Shown: positions 16,964 to 27,617 of the stretch, piece by piece
Layout: each line of letters opens with the position of its first letter
How positions within the stretch are numbered: the first letter of the stretch is position 1
Assembly (NCBI GenBank): GCA_022009975.1
Contig: CP091733.1
Span: 1,443,001-1,507,000, forward strand
From: Phocaeicola vulgatus
GTDB lineage: Bacteria > Bacteroidota > Bacteroidia > Bacteroidales > Tannerellaceae
DNA: 64,000 bases
Direction of reading: 5' to 3'
Position numbers and translations under genes: made by a program
Notes under the pieces: generated by a model
Databases searched by the model: none
Told to the model about the DNA's origin: nothing
What the model saw: only the letters and a program-made list of their open reading frames with translations

Positions 16964-18122
16964 TTAAATTTGATCAGAATAATATGCTTTCGGTAATTTC
17001 CGGCAATTATACTGCGATGCCATGATTTCTCCATAAGCACCTGCGGAGCGGAGAGCGATAAAGTCACCACGGTGCGCTTTATTCAATTCCACATCTTTGC
17101 CAAACACATCGGAAGATTCACAAATCGGACCAACCACGTCATAATAATCCACCTCTTCATCACTTGATATATTCTCTATGCGGTGATAAGCATCATACAT
17201 GGCCGGACGAATCAAATCCGTGAAGCCGGCATCCAAAATGGCAAATTTCTTCACTTCTCCCTCTTTGACATAAAGGACTCGCGATATCAATGTCCCGCAT
17301 TGAGCAACAACAGAACGTCCCGGCTCGAAATGGACTTGCTGCCCTTCACGAAGTCTCAACAAAGAAGAGAAAACGGCAAAATAATTATCAAATGACGGGA
17401 TTGGCAAATGGTTGGGATGATAATAATCTATGCCCAATCCTCCGCCCATATTCAAGTTCTCAATATGAAAGCCGCGCTTGTCCAATTCGTCTTGTATATC
17501 ATTGATGCGGATTGCCAAATTACGGAAAGCAGACATATCTGTGATTTGCGAACCAATATGGCAATGGATGCCTATCAAACGCACATGAGGCAAGTTCTCC
17601 AATTCATCCAGCACACTATTCAGCATACTCCAATTAATGCCAAATTTATTCTCTTTCAATCCAGTCGTTATCTTTGCATGCGTATGAGCGTCCACATCCG
17701 GATTAATACGCAAAGCAATCCGGGCTATCTTGCCTTTCAAACCTGCCAACTCATTGATGACACGCAGCTCTGCCAATGATTCAACGTTAAAGCAGAATAT
17801 CTCGTTATCCAAGCCTAAATTGATTTCCCAATCGGCCTTGCCCACTCCTGCAAACAATTTTATCAGCAGGAAAGCCTGCATCCAATGCTGCTTGTATTTC
17901 TCCTCCGCTTACACAATCCGCTCCCAAACCATTCGAGGCAATCAGAGACAAAATCCGAGGATTCGCATTGGCTTTGACTGCATAATGCACATGGAAGCAG
18001 CCATATTTGCCCGTCTCCGCCTTGATTGTATCCAAAGTCTTTTGCAAAAGCTCCATGTCATAATAATAGAATGGAGTTTCCAATGGCTTAAATTTATCGA
18101 TAGGAAATGTTCCCTTTAACAT
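16964..18122 (-). CDS. lysA: diaminopimelate decarboxylase (frameshifted)
   Basis: PLP enzyme that decarboxylates meso-DAP to L-lysine, about 386 residues. The N-terminal part shows the PLP-lysine motif HYAVKANANP. The barrel continues with GIHCHIGSQI, GGGLGIDYY and EPGRSVVAQ, and the C-terminal domain has the active-site CESSDVFG and GAYGEIMAS. The frame is broken near 17852-17856 (DAGFPADKIV then FAGVGKADWE), consistent with a small deletion in a T run. Both halves are otherwise intact, so a sequencing error is likely. With lysC upstream and dapL/dapF at 33.9-36 kb it completes lysine synthesis. Confidence 0.93.
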
Positions 18123-18154
18123 AATTCAAGTATTAATGAATTTCTACACATAAA

Positions 18155-18195
18155 AAAGGTTATGCTTCGGGTGCACAATACACCCTTGCATAACC
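18155..18195 (-). terminator. terminator between lysC and lysA
   Basis: AAAGGTTATGC and GCATAACCCTTT (18155-18199) flank an inner GGGTG/CACCC stem. A T run follows on the minus strand. It may attenuate read-through from lysC into lysA. Confidence 0.7.
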
Positions 18196-18206
18196 CTTTC
18201 GGATAA

Positions 18207-19522
18207 TTATTTATTATTAAACAAGTGGTCGCTCAAAGCTTGCAATGCACGCTGCTTGTCCGATGCTTTAATCAGCAAGGAGACATTATAATTGCTACCG
18301 CCATAAGAAATCATTCGGACAGGAACATCTTTCATCGCTTGGACGATTTGTGCTTCAAAGCCCACATTGTCCCATTCCAAATCACCAACAACGCAAACAA
18401 TGACCATGTCTTCATCCACTGTCACCGTTCCATATTTCTTCAAGTCATTCACAATATCATCCAATCGCTTGCAGTTGTCGATAGTGACTGACACACCAAC
18501 TTCGGAAGTAGTAATCATGTCAATTGGAGTCTGATAGACTTCAAATATTTCAAACACCTTGCGCAAGAAACCCGTAGCAAGGAGCATTCTTCCACTCTTT
18601 ATCTTAATGGCAGTAATATTGTCTTTTGCAGCGACTGCTTTGATTCGGTCTTTGACCAGTTCATTAGAAATCAATGTTCCGAAAGCTTCCGGTTGCATAG
18701 TATTTAACAAACGAACAGGAATATTGTTCACCTTTGCGGGCAAAATACAAGTAGGATGCAGGATTTTCGCACCGAAATAAGCCAACTCTGCTGCCTCCTC
18801 AAAATGAAGGTGGCGAACCGGGGAAGTGCCCTTCACGATACGAGGGTCATTATTGTGCATTCCGTCAATATCTGTCCAAATCTGGATTTCGGAAGCGTTG
18901 ATGGCTGCACCAATCAAAGAAGCACTATAATCACTTCCTCCCCTCTGCAAATTGTCCACTTCTCCATAAGCATTCCGGCAAATATATCCTTGTGTGATAT
19001 ATAAATCAGCATCCGGGTTTCTTGCAGCAATTTAAGCAAACGTTCCTTGATATAAACAGGATCCGGCTCTGCGTTTTTGTCAGTGCGCATATATTCAAGG
19101 GCTGGCAGCAATACAGAATTGACTCCTTGTTCATTCAGATACAAGTTCATCATGCCTGTGGAAATCAATTCGCCTTGGGACAATATCTCTTTTTCTTCAA
19201 ACAGCGTAAACAAGTCTTTTGTAAAAGAACGGATATGGTCAAAATGGGAAGTGACCAGCTCACGCGCTTTAACCTTATATTCGTCTGTATTATACAGCTC
19301 TTCGATATGGTTAAAATATTTACGGGCCAACTGGTTTATCAGCTCATTCGCTCCATCCGGATTCTTTTTATACAAATAATCGGAAATCTCCACCAATGAA
19401 TTGGTTGTTCCGGACATGGCTGACAATACGATGATATTCTTCTCGCCAACAATCAGCTTCGCAACATTCTTCATTCTCTGAGCTGATCCTACGGAAGTAC
19501 CGCCAAACTTTAATACTTTCAT
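18207..19522 (-). CDS. lysC: aspartate kinase (frameshifted)
   Basis: Monofunctional aspartokinase, about 439 residues, first step of Asp-family amino acid synthesis. The N-terminus has the kinase motif MKVLKFGGTSVG, and the middle has RGGSDYSASLIGAA and WTDIDGMHNNDPR. Two C-terminal ACT domains (IKSGRMLLATGFL, VVGDLEWDNVG) suggest feedback control by lysine. The frame breaks near 19013, where GGG appears as GG (CGG-GAT). The sequence on both sides matches the family without loss. Confidence 0.94.
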
Positions 19523-19591
19523 TTTTTATTCCTAATAATTAATTTATTCTCGTTCTCTAAACAAAGATGTGGCTGCAAAGTTATAAATAAT

Positions 19592-20269
19592 TTATTTATC
19601 CACATCGTAAAGACAAGCATTCTCACATTTAACAATTCGTGCCGGATAATTATGCACCAATGTATAATTGTGGGTTGTCATGATAACAGCCGTTCCTTTC
19701 TTGCATATATCGTGCAACAATTGGACAATTTGTCCGCTTGTCTCCGGATCCAAATTCCCTGTCGGCTCGTCCGCCAAGATAATATCCGGCGTGTTCAGCA
19801 AGGCACGCGCGATAACGACTCGTTGTTGTTCGCCACCCGACAATTCATGAGGCATTTTATAGCCTTTGTTTTGCATCCCGACTTGGCTAAGGACTTCATC
19901 AATGCGCCTTTCAATATCAGCCTTGTTCTTCCAACCAGTAGCTTTCAATACAAATTCCAAGTTCTTGATGACAGAACGATCCGTCAACAGTTGGAAGTCT
20001 TGAAACACGATTCCCAATTTGCGGCGCAAATAAGGAATATCTTTCCTTTTCATCCGTGTTAGGTCATAGCCCAATAAACGGCCTTCGCCACTCTGCAATG
20101 GAATTTCACAATAAAGAGCCTTCAACAAACTGCTTTTTCCGGATCCGACCTTACCGATTACATAAACAAACTCACCGGGGTCTAACGCAAATGAGGCATC
20201 TTGCAAGACGACATTCTCGTTTCGGCAAATCCCCACATGTTCCAATTGTAGCAAAATGTTGTTCCCCAT
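19592..20269 (-). CDS. ftsE: FtsE-like ABC ATPase
   Basis: ATP-binding protein of 225 residues with Walker A GKVGSGKSSL (39-48), Q-loop FQDFQLLTDR, signature LSGGEQQRVVIARAL, Walker B ILADEPTGNLD and the switch TTHNY. Length and sequence fit FtsE, the cell-division ATPase that works with the membrane protein FtsX to control cell-wall hydrolases. No ftsX is adjacent. Its ATG overlaps the hisIE stop (TAATG), so it is translationally coupled to the his operon. Confidence 0.85.
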   Translation of the reverse strand: MGNNILLQLEHVGICRNENVVLQDASFALDPGEFVYVIGKVGSGKSSLLKALYCEIPLQSGEGRLLGYDLTRMKRKDIPYLRRKLGIVFQDFQLLTDRSVIKNLEFVLKATGWKNKADIERRIDEVLSQVGMQNKGYKMPHELSGGEQQRVVIARALLNTPDIILADEPTGNLDPETSGQIVQLLHDICKKGTAVIMTTHNYTLVHNYPARIVKCENACLYDVDK

Positions 20270-20862
20270 TATCTATGACGCTTTTTTAATTCCTTTGCCA
20301 AATCTTCTATCCGCAAACCTTTGCTTGTCAACAAGACAATCAGATGATAGAGCAAGTCTGATCCTTCATAAACTAAACGCTCTTCCGAACCGTTTGTCGC
20401 CTCTATGATGGTTTCCACAGCCTCTTCGCCCACTTTCTGAGCCATGCGGTTTATGCCCTTTTGGAATAAAGAGGTCGTATAAGAACCTTCCGGCATTTCC
20501 ATTCGGCGTCGTTCGATGAAGTTTTGCAGGTATTTCAAGAACATGATATCCTCTTCATTCTTTTCGCCAAAACAAGTTCCCGAACCCGTGTGGCAAACCG
20601 GACCAGCCGGAATAGCTTTGATAAGCAACGTGTCATTGTCGCAATCGGGAGTGATGGAAACTACTTGTAAAGTGTTTCCGCTTGTCTCGCCCTTCATCCA
20701 CAAACGTTGCTTGGTGCGGCTATAAAAGACCACTTTGTTCGTTTCCAATGTCTTTTGATAAGCCTCTTCGTTCATAAAGCCCAACATCAAGACCTTATTT
20801 GTCATATTATCTTGAATAATAGCTGGAATCAAACCACCCATTTTGTCAAAATCCAAATTCAT
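20269..20862 (-). CDS. hisIE: bifunctional PR-AMP cyclohydrolase/PR-ATP pyrophosphatase
   Basis: Enzyme of 197 residues for steps 2 and 3 of histidine synthesis. The N-terminal HisI part has the metal-binding SITPDCDND, GPVCHTGSGTCF and YSRTKQRLWMKGE. The C-terminal HisE part has KVGEEAVETIIEA and YEGSDLLYHLIVLL. Order and length are typical for Bacteroidota. It lies 20 bp downstream of hisF. Confidence 0.96.
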   Translation of the reverse strand: MNLDFDKMGGLIPAIIQDNMTNKVLMLGFMNEEAYQKTLETNKVVFYSRTKQRLWMKGETSGNTLQVVSITPDCDNDTLLIKAIPAGPVCHTGSGTCFGEKNEEDIMFLKYLQNFIERRRMEMPEGSYTTSLFQKGINRMAQKVGEEAVETIIEATNGSEERLVYEGSDLLYHLIVLLTSKGLRIEDLAKELKKRHR

Positions 20863-20881
20863 CGTATTCTATCTTTTAATA

Positions 20882-21637
20882 TTATAATCTCACATTAATT
20901 CCTTCATGTTGCAAATATAGCTTTAATTCCCCTATATTTATCTCTCCAAAATGAAATACACTTGCTGCCAAGGCCGCATCGGCTTTTCCTTCGACGAAAG
21001 CATCTCTGAAATGTTCCATCTTGCCGGCTCCTCCGGAAGCAATCACAGGAATAGTAAGCTCTTCCGACAATCGAGCCAAAGCTTCATTGGCATATCCTTC
21101 TTTCACCCCGTCATGCGTCATGCTGGTAAAAAGGATTTCTCCTGCCCCACGCTCTTCAGCCTCCTTTGCCCAATCAAACAGCTTCTTTTCAGTCGGAATC
21201 CTGCCTCCGTTCAAATAGCATCGCCAATCGTTCCCTTCTTGCTTGGCATCGATTGCCACCACACAAACTTGGTTTCCGAAATGGGAAGCAATCTCTGAAA
21301 TCAATCCTGGATTGCGCAGCGCAGCAGAATTGATGGAGACTTTGTCTGCTCCGGCACCCAACAATCGTTCAACATCTTGCAGTTCGTTGATTCCTCCACC
21401 TACAGTAAAGGGAATGTTGATATTTGCTGCCACTTTGCAAACCAATTCCGTAAATGTCTTGCGTCCTTCATGCGAAGCTGTGATATCCAAATAGGTCAAT
21501 TCATCTGCTCCGGCACGACTGTATGCCGCTCCCAACGCAACCGGATCTCCCGCATCACGGAAGTTCACGAAATTGATGCCCTTTACTGTTTTCCCGTCTT
21601 TGATATCCAAACAGGGGATTATTCTTTTTGCTAACAT
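20882..21637 (-). CDS. hisF: imidazole glycerol phosphate synthase cyclase subunit
   Basis: TIM-barrel of 251 residues. The N-terminus LAKRIIPCLDIKDGKTVKG and the catalytic Asp regions (PCLDIKDG, FTSMTHDGVKEG) identify HisF, with phosphate-binding PFTVGGGI and IASGGAG. It converts PRFAR plus ammonia from HisH into IGP and AICAR. It sits 5 bp after hisA in the operon. Confidence 0.97.
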   Translation of the reverse strand: MLAKRIIPCLDIKDGKTVKGINFVNFRDAGDPVALGAAYSRAGADELTYLDITASHEGRKTFTELVCKVAANINIPFTVGGGINELQDVERLLGAGADKVSINSAALRNPGLISEIASHFGNQVCVVAIDAKQEGNDWRCYLNGGRIPTEKKLFDWAKEAEERGAGEILFTSMTHDGVKEGYANEALARLSEELTIPVIASGGAGKMEHFRDAFVEGKADAALAASVFHFGEINIGELKLYLQHEGINVRL

Positions 21638-21642
21638 AAATT

Positions 21643-22373
21643 CTATTCCTTTCGCACTATAAATGTTTCTATCTCTTTTAGGCTGATTCGCCCTTCATAG
21701 ATAGCTTTTCCAAAGATAACAGCCGGAATATTTGCCTCCTCCAAGCGTTCGATATCTCCCATAGAAGAGACACCTCCGCTGGCTATGACATAAAGTCCCG
21801 GCATTTCCTGCTGCATCTCCTGATATAATTTCACAGCCGGACCTTGCAACATCCCGTCCCGTGCAATGTCCGTGCATATCACCTTTGAGATTCCTTTTGA
21901 TTGATAATCCTTGATGAACGGAATCAAATCGATTGCTGTTCCCTCTTTCCAACCGCTTATCGCTATTTTCTTCTCCTTGGCATCAGCACCCAATATAATC
22001 CGTTCGCTGCCATAACGGGTAATCCAGCTTAAAAACAAATCCGGATTTTTGACGGCAATACTTCCTCCTGTCACCATTTGTGCTCCGCAGTCAAAGGCAA
22101 TGTGCAAATCATCGTCGCTTTTCAATCCTCCTCCGAAGTCGATTGACAAATCTGTATGCGAAGCCACTTTTTCCAACATTCGATAATTGACAATATGTCC
22201 TGCTTTGGCACCGTCCAAATCGACCATGTGCAAACGGGTGACGCCCGCATCTTGGAATTGCTTTGCCACTTCAAGCGGAGATTCGTTATATATTTCTGTG
22301 TGTCATAATCTCCTTGCGTCAAACGGACACACTTCCCTTCTATCATGTCTATTGCCGGAACTAATTCTATCAT
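21643..22373 (-). CDS. hisA: ProFAR isomerase (frameshifted)
   Basis: TIM-barrel isomerase of about 243 residues for histidine synthesis, with the start MIELVPAIDMIEGKCVRL, VDLDGAKAGH, FGGGLKSD and IASGGVSSMGDI. The frame breaks at 22293-22295, where AAAA reads as AAA (CAG AAA ATA TAT). Restoring one A gives QKIYNESPLEVAKQF, as in the family. A likely sequencing error. Confidence 0.95.
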
Positions 22374-22377
22374 GTCT

Positions 22378-22968
22378 TTACAGATTAATAAAATTACGCA
22401 ATATCAATTCTCCCACGGAACCGCTTTTCTCCGGATGGAACTGGGTGGCATAAAAGTTGTCTTTATGCAGAGAAGCACTGAAAGGCAATATATAATCAGT
22501 CGTTGCTGCGGTGTCAGCATTCAATGGGACATAATAACTATGCACGAAATAGACAAACTTATCCTCTAATTCGGGTGTAAACAGTCCGCCTCTCAAATCA
22601 GATATCGTGTTCCATCCCATGTGGGGAACTTTCTCTTCATGTTGGTTGGAAATGAATCTTTTCACATCCACGTCAAAAATGCCCAAGCAGTCGGCATTGC
22701 CCTCTTCGGAATGGCGGCACATCAACTGCATACCCAAACAAACACCCAAAACCGGTTGTTTCAAGTTGCGGATCAGTTCTGTCATTTTGTGCTCTTTCAA
22801 ATATTCCATTGTTGTATAGGCTTCTCCAACTCCTGGAAATATCACTTTGTCTGCTTTCTGAATCAGCTCTTTATCGGCTGTTATGACCGGATTGATTCCC
22901 AATCTCTTCAAAGCAAAAGCTACCGAATAAATATTTCCGGCATTGTATTTTATGATTGCGATATCCAT
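22378..22968 (-). CDS. hisH: imidazole glycerol phosphate synthase glutaminase subunit
   Basis: Class I glutamine amidotransferase of 196 residues. GVCLGMQLM carries the nucleophile Cys, and FHPEKSG carries the His-Glu of the triad. It makes ammonia for HisF. First gene of the visible hisH-hisA-hisF-hisIE-ftsE operon; hisG, hisD, hisC and hisB are not in this part. Confidence 0.96.
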   Translation of the reverse strand: MDIAIIKYNAGNIYSVAFALKRLGINPVITADKELIQKADKVIFPGVGEAYTTMEYLKEHKMTELIRNLKQPVLGVCLGMQLMCRHSEEGNADCLGIFDVDVKRFISNQHEEKVPHMGWNTISDLRGGLFTPELEDKFVYFVHSYYVPLNADTAATTDYILPFSASLHKDNFYATQFHPEKSGSVGELILRNFINL

Positions 22969-23160
22969 CTGTTCTTATTATTCTATTATCTTGCGTGCAA
23001 AAAAATAACAAATTAATATAATAATCGCCATCTTTATATAGAAAAGTTATTCAAAACTTCCTGCTATTATGATATTTTGCAGCTAATTCTTTGTTTTACC
23101 TCACTTTCTATCCAATCAAGATTATCTTTAAAGCCAATTACAGGGAATCCGACGGGATGT

Positions 23161-24444
23161 TTATTGTTTCTTCAGCTTTTTGACCGCATTTTCCAACGAT
23201 TCGGTCGGTTCAATGATATTATAATCTTTCCAAAAGTCCTCATTCCAATATTCTTTCACCACGTCATAAAAGACCTGATTTATGCCAAAAGCATCACGCT
23301 TCGCTATGACATGGCTCGGATTTTCATCTTGTTCCACAACGACCATCTCCGAACGAGTGGTGTAAGTGGAGGAAAAGAGTCTCTTTTTCCAATCGCATTT
23401 GAAACGGATTTCATTGCTGATATAATTCAGATACGTCAAACCGTCTCGTTCTCGATAAGTCACGAGGAAACTCACCTCTTGCGGGCGGAAACGCAACCCC
23501 ATCGGTTTCTTGCGGAGAATAGCGGATGTAGCCTTTTCCTTATCCGACATATCAAGCGAGAACTCAGCCCTGGTGATGGATAATTTCTCTTGGTCAATGA
23601 ACAGCTTGCCGGTAAACAACGCATAGTCCAATATGACACAAGGCTCGAAGCGAATGACATATTGCAAACGGTCGTCCAACAAAGCAGAAGGTTCCAAAAC
23701 AAATGTATAATAATTCATAGATTGCTGGTCCAACAGCGCATCACTGTTCTTCACAATGTCCAAAACAATGGAGAGATTGGGACCACCGACCATTTTAATC
23801 GCCAACGTGTCACTCTGCTTTTGGCTCACCAAATGCCGGGCTTTGACTATTTGCACCTTGTCACGATTAATCCTCCGGTTGGTGTAAGCCGTTTTATAAA
23901 CATTTGCCATCGCTTCGGAAACTCCTATATAACGATGCCTCTTTTGAATGGTTTCCCGATAAAAAGTGCTCAACAAACTTTCGTGTGCCGGATAATTGGA
24001 AGCGACCTTTTTCAAAGCCTCCTCCACGATATGGCTGGCATCTCCGCCATAAACCACCACTTCTTTCAGTTGTTGCGAAACGGGTGACATCCAAACAACC
24101 GTTTGCTTGCCCGTGGAAGAGACCACAGAAATGCGGGTGTTCTGATAGCCTAAATGGGAAAATTCAAGTTGGGGAGCCGAAATATACCGTGGAATCTTTA
24201 AAGAGAAAGTGCCCTCAGCATTGGTAACAGTCCCAATCGAAGAGCCTACAAGGGAGACCGTGACGTTTTCCAGCTTGTTTTTGTTTGCTTGGTCACGCAC
24301 CGTGCCTGTAACAACAAGCTCGACAGCCAAACTATCGACACCTTTCTTTTGTGAAGTTTGAATAACTTCCCTTTGCGCTTGTGCGTTTGTTGTCCCCGTC
24401 CAGCATAATAGGGACATAAGCAATATCACCAAATTCGTTTTCAT
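23161..24444 (-). CDS. exported protein with carboxypeptidase-regulatory-like domain
   Basis: Secreted or envelope protein of about 427 residues. The chosen start gives a clean signal peptide (MKTNLVILLMSLLCWTG... to NAQA). Earlier ATGs at 24450-24570 only add unlikely residues. A beta-sandwich domain follows (VTGTVRDQANKNKLENVTV, GTVTNAEGTFSLKIP), which is the CarboxypepD_reg-like domain found on TonB-related and surface proteins. The C-terminal 300 residues, with several LYF/DRLQYVIRF strands, resemble DUF5686-type outer-membrane-associated regions but I do not recognise them firmly. The gene stands alone between hisH and secG. Confidence 0.72.
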   Translation of the reverse strand: MKTNLVILLMSLLCWTGTTNAQAQREVIQTSQKKGVDSLAVELVVTGTVRDQANKNKLENVTVSLVGSSIGTVTNAEGTFSLKIPRYISAPQLEFSHLGYQNTRISVVSSTGKQTVVWMSPVSQQLKEVVVYGGDASHIVEEALKKVASNYPAHESLLSTFYRETIQKRHRYIGVSEAMANVYKTAYTNRRINRDKVQIVKARHLVSQKQSDTLAIKMVGGPNLSIVLDIVKNSDALLDQQSMNYYTFVLEPSALLDDRLQYVIRFEPCVILDYALFTGKLFIDQEKLSITRAEFSLDMSDKEKATSAILRKKPMGLRFRPQEVSFLVTYRERDGLTYLNYISNEIRFKCDWKKRLFSSTYTTRSEMVVVEQDENPSHVIAKRDAFGINQVFYDVVKEYWNEDFWKDYNIIEPTESLENAVKKLKKQ

Positions 24445-24655
24445 ATTCATATCCTTACCTATTTTAATCATGCTTATACCCAATAAGCACAAAGATATGA
24501 AAAATAGGGAAAAACACTTACTAAAAGTACATAAAAAACGAAATTTATTGCAGACAGGAAGAAATACCAAGCCTAAACAAACTCATTAGGACAAATATCC
24601 CTGTATTTGGGAAAACAGGATAAGAAGTGTCGAGAAGAAAGGCATAAATAATAAA

Positions 24656-24690
24656 AAAGGCTGTGCCGCTTTATCGCGACACAGCCTTTT
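24656..24690 (-). terminator. terminator of the secG operon
   Basis: AAAAGGCTGTG (24656-24666) pairs perfectly with CACAGCCTTTT (24680-24690). A T run follows on the minus strand. It lies about 20 bp after the secG stop. Confidence 0.85.
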
Positions 24691-24708
24691 ATCTCTTTGC
24701 CAATCTAT

Positions 24709-25095
24709 TTATTTAGCCTCTTCTTGGTTGTCTGGAGTTTGTGCACCCGCATTGTCTTGAGAAGATTGCGCATCCTGCGCAGTTCCGAAGTTCGGAGACA
24801 AGCTGTTCGGGTCGATTGTCACAGCATTTTCCACCTGCTGTTTGATTTCAGATTGAACGCCTGAACGATTAGCATGAGGTATGAATGCAGTAATCACAAT
24901 ACTTAACACAACAACAGTTCCTGCCAAAGTCCATGTAGCCTTTTCCAAGAAATCAGTAGTCTTGCGAACGCCCATGATTTGGTTTGAAGAAGAGAATCCT
25001 GAAGCCAAGCCACCTCCTTTAGAATTCTGGATCAGCACAATCAGAATCAACAAGATGGATGCGATCAAGATTAAGATAGAAATAAATACGTACAT
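24709..25095 (-). CDS. secG: protein translocase subunit SecG
   Basis: Inner-membrane protein of 128 residues. It has two hydrophobic segments (ILILIASILLILIVLIQ and ATWTLAGTVVVLSIVITAF) separated by the SecG motif GGGLASGFSSSNQIMG. The Gln/Asn-rich acidic tail is typical of Bacteroidota SecG. It assists SecYE in protein export. Last gene of the sigma-54 activator/lptE/TPR/secG unit. Confidence 0.93.
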   Translation of the reverse strand: MYVFISILILIASILLILIVLIQNSKGGGLASGFSSSNQIMGVRKTTDFLEKATWTLAGTVVVLSIVITAFIPHANRSGVQSEIKQQVENAVTIDPNSLSPNFGTAQDAQSSQDNAGAQTPDNQEEAK

Positions 25096-25102
25096 TTTTG
25101 TT

Positions 25103-25860
25103 TTATTTTTTAGTGTTAATAATCAACTTTTCCCAAAAAAATCTCATTTGGTCTGCAAAGTAAACATTTTTTTCTGGATATTTCAAGCTTAAGTTTTTAA
25201 TTATTTGCAAAGCTTTATCATATCTTTTCTGTTTGACATAAATTCTTGCCAAAGTTTCCGTAAAATAGGACTTATCCAATGGCTTGACAGCTATTTCATT
25301 ATCTGCTTCAAGAATAGATCCTTCCGCCTCTTTTGCGCCCTCTTCATTTTGCGGCAATTCTATTTTCGCCTCCGCCGGATTATTTTCCAAGAAAGAATCA
25401 ATCAAATCCTGATGTTTCAACTTGGAAGAATTGGAAGAATCCATCTCTTCGGGCGATTGTCCTTGCAGATAATCTTCCGAAGCGGCAGGAACATCATAAT
25501 GCAATAGCTCTCCGACGCTTTTCCCGTCATCGTGCCATTCCGGTTCTTTCGATTCACCCAAGAAAGCATTTATCAAATCGAATGAATCCCGGTTGCCCCG
25601 CACGTCAGCAGTTGGATCCGACAACACTTCATCACCTTTAAGCAATACATATAATAATCTCCGGTCAGGGACGGAAATAGCAACACGCTCTAATTCCTTT
25701 GCGAAATCCACACTTTCCGTCTTCCATAATACCTTGAGATATAAAGTAATGCAGCTTGGAAAAATGGATATGACCTGACAATCTCCTTCAACTCCCCAAC
25801 CGCTTCGGCTGGGATTGCCTCCGGATCCTGAACATATCTATCAAATTCAACTGCATTCAT
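25103..25860 (-). CDS. TPR-like protein of the lptE-secG operon (frameshifted)
   Basis: Cytosolic protein of about 252 residues found between lptE and secG in many Bacteroidota. The N-terminal part runs MNAVEFDRYVQDPEAI and is helical. A low-complexity acidic middle follows, and the C-terminus has a TPR-like pair (KSYFTETLARIYVKQKRYDKAL). The frame breaks around 25737-25742 (ALLYI to LKVLWKTES), consistent with one lost base. Function unknown. Confidence 0.75.
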
Positions 25861-25874
25861 AATTCTTGGTAAAT

Positions 25875-26390
25875 TTACCAGTTGGCAACTGTCGCATTAT
25901 AAATCTGGTCTGCCAGCTCCTCCACAATTTCCGTACACAACTCGTCTTGCACATCCTGCAACATCCGACTGCTGTCAAATTCCCTATAAGCGGAGAAAGA
26001 TTGTTCAAAATCCTCGTCGGCATTCGTACGGTTGGAATATCGCACCTTCACCGTAATCGTCAGTTTCGTGCGGGAAGACAACGCATCCTCCTTCACGGCA
26101 AGGGCTGCAAGTTCATAGCCGGTGATTTCACCTTCCAATTCCAAATCACCATTGTCATTCACCATCGAAAGTCTTGTCTGGCGCACATAGATATCCTTCA
26201 AACCTTCCGTAAACTGCTGTGCCAACGGCGGATAAACCATAGGGGCATGATTAGGGAAGTCTTTGATTGTGATGGTCTTCACTTTCGAATAGTCAATGGA
26301 GGCACCATTGAACTTATAAGAAATAGAACAAGCTGCCAACACAAACACCAATGAAGACAAAACAGCAAAGCACCAACTTTTATATTTCAT
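25875..26390 (-). CDS. lptE: LptE-like lipoprotein
   Basis: Lipoprotein of 171 residues. The signal peptide ends in the lipobox LAAC. The mature part starts SISYKFNGASIDYSKV, the pattern of the Bacteroidota LptE family, the outer-membrane lipoprotein that plugs LptD during LPS insertion. It stands 4 bp after the sigma-54 activator stop and 15 bp before the TPR-like gene. Confidence 0.88.
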   Translation of the reverse strand: MKYKSWCFAVLSSLVFVLAACSISYKFNGASIDYSKVKTITIKDFPNHAPMVYPPLAQQFTEGLKDIYVRQTRLSMVNDNGDLELEGEITGYELAALAVKEDALSSRTKLTITVKVRYSNRTNADEDFEQSFSAYREFDSSRMLQDVQDELCTEIVEELADQIYNATVANW

Positions 26391-26394
26391 GAAT

Positions 26395-27579
26395 TTATTC
26401 CAAGTTATATTCTTTAATTTTCCTATACAAAGTGCGTTCTGATATTTTCAAATCCGCAGCCGCATCTTTTCGTTTGCCTTTATGCCTTTCCAAAGCTTTC
26501 CGGATCATCTCTTTCTCAACCCCTTCCAATGAAAGATTTTCCGCCTCGACTGTTTCTGCTTCCTGAACCAAAGGAGCATGGACTGTTGTGACAGGCTGGA
26601 TCCTTGTCGGATAAAGATTATCCTTGTTGATATCGACCGGCATATTTCCCCCGATGATATCGTGGACAAGTTTCTTCAAGTCATTCACATCCTTGCGCAT
26701 GTCAAACAATATCTGATATAGAATCTCACGCTCATTTGCAAAGCTTTTCTGGTCATTCTCTTGGCTTACCAAAACCGGATATTTAGCAACATTCACATTA
26801 GGGAGATATAAACGAAGCGTTTCCGCCGTGATTTCCCTTTTCTCTTCCAATATGGAGATACGTTCTGTCACATTTTTCAATTCACGGATATTTCCCGGCC
26901 ATCGATAGGAAAGCAACAACTGGCGTGCCTCATCATCCAAATGGACAGGAGGCATCCGATATTTTTCCGCACAATCCGAAGCAAATTTCCTAAACAGCAA
27001 CACGATGTCTTCGGAACGCTCCCTCAATGGCGGGATTTGGATAGGGACGGTATTCAAGCGATAATACAAATCTTCACGGAACTTGCCCTCTCCCACCGCT
27101 TTGACCAAGTTCACATTCGTAGCTGCCACGATGCGGACATTTGTCTTTTGCACTTTGGAAGAACCTACTTTTATAAATTCCCCGCTTTCCAACACACGGA
27201 GCAGGCGGGCTTGAGTGGGCAACGGCAATTCTCCCGCTTCATCCAAAAAGATAGTGCCACCGTCCGCCACTTCAAAATATCCTTTCCTATCTGCCAAAGC
27301 ACCCGTGAAAGAACCTTTCTCATGTCCGAAAAGTTCGGAGTCGATTGTCCCTTCCGGAATGGCTCCGCAATTGACGGCTATGTATTGCCCATGTTTACGG
27401 CTGCTGTTCTGATGGATGATTTGAGGGAACACCTCTTTTCCAACACCGCTTTCTCCTGTGATTAAAACGGACAAATCGGTTGGTGCGACTTGCAAAGCCA
27501 CATCAATAGCACGGTTCAATGCCGCATTATTGCCAATGATTCCGAAACGCTGTTTTATTTGCTGAATATCTATTTTCAT
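26395..27579 (-). CDS. sigma-54-dependent transcriptional activator
   Basis: Activator of about 394 residues without a receiver domain. The AAA+ domain has Walker A GESGVGKEVF, the sigma-54-contacting GSFTGA loop (a GAFTGA variant), Walker B GGTIFLDEAGEL and the arginine-finger region YYRLNTVPI. A C-terminal Fis-type helix-turn-helix follows (GKRKDAAADLKISERTLYR). ATG 27579 (MKIDIQQIKQ) is preferred over an upstream ATG at 27633. First gene of the lptE-TPR-secG operon. Lack of a sensory domain suggests control by abundance or a partner. Confidence 0.9.
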   Translation of the reverse strand: MKIDIQQIKQRFGIIGNNAALNRAIDVALQVAPTDLSVLITGESGVGKEVFPQIIHQNSSRKHGQYIAVNCGAIPEGTIDSELFGHEKGSFTGALADRKGYFEVADGGTIFLDEAGELPLPTQARLLRVLESGEFIKVGSSKVQKTNVRIVAATNVNLVKAVGEGKFREDLYYRLNTVPIQIPPLRERSEDIVLLFRKFASDCAEKYRMPPVHLDDEARQLLLSYRWPGNIRELKNVTERISILEEKREITAETLRLYLPNVNVAKYPVLVSQENDQKSFANEREILYQILFDMRKDVNDLKKLVHDIIGGNMPVDINKDNLYPTRIQPVTTVHAPLVQEAETVEAENLSLEGVEKEMIRKALERHKGKRKDAAADLKISERTLYRKIKEYNLE

Positions 27580-27617
27580 TGTTATCTCTTGATTTGCCAA
27601 TTCAAAGGTACAAAGAA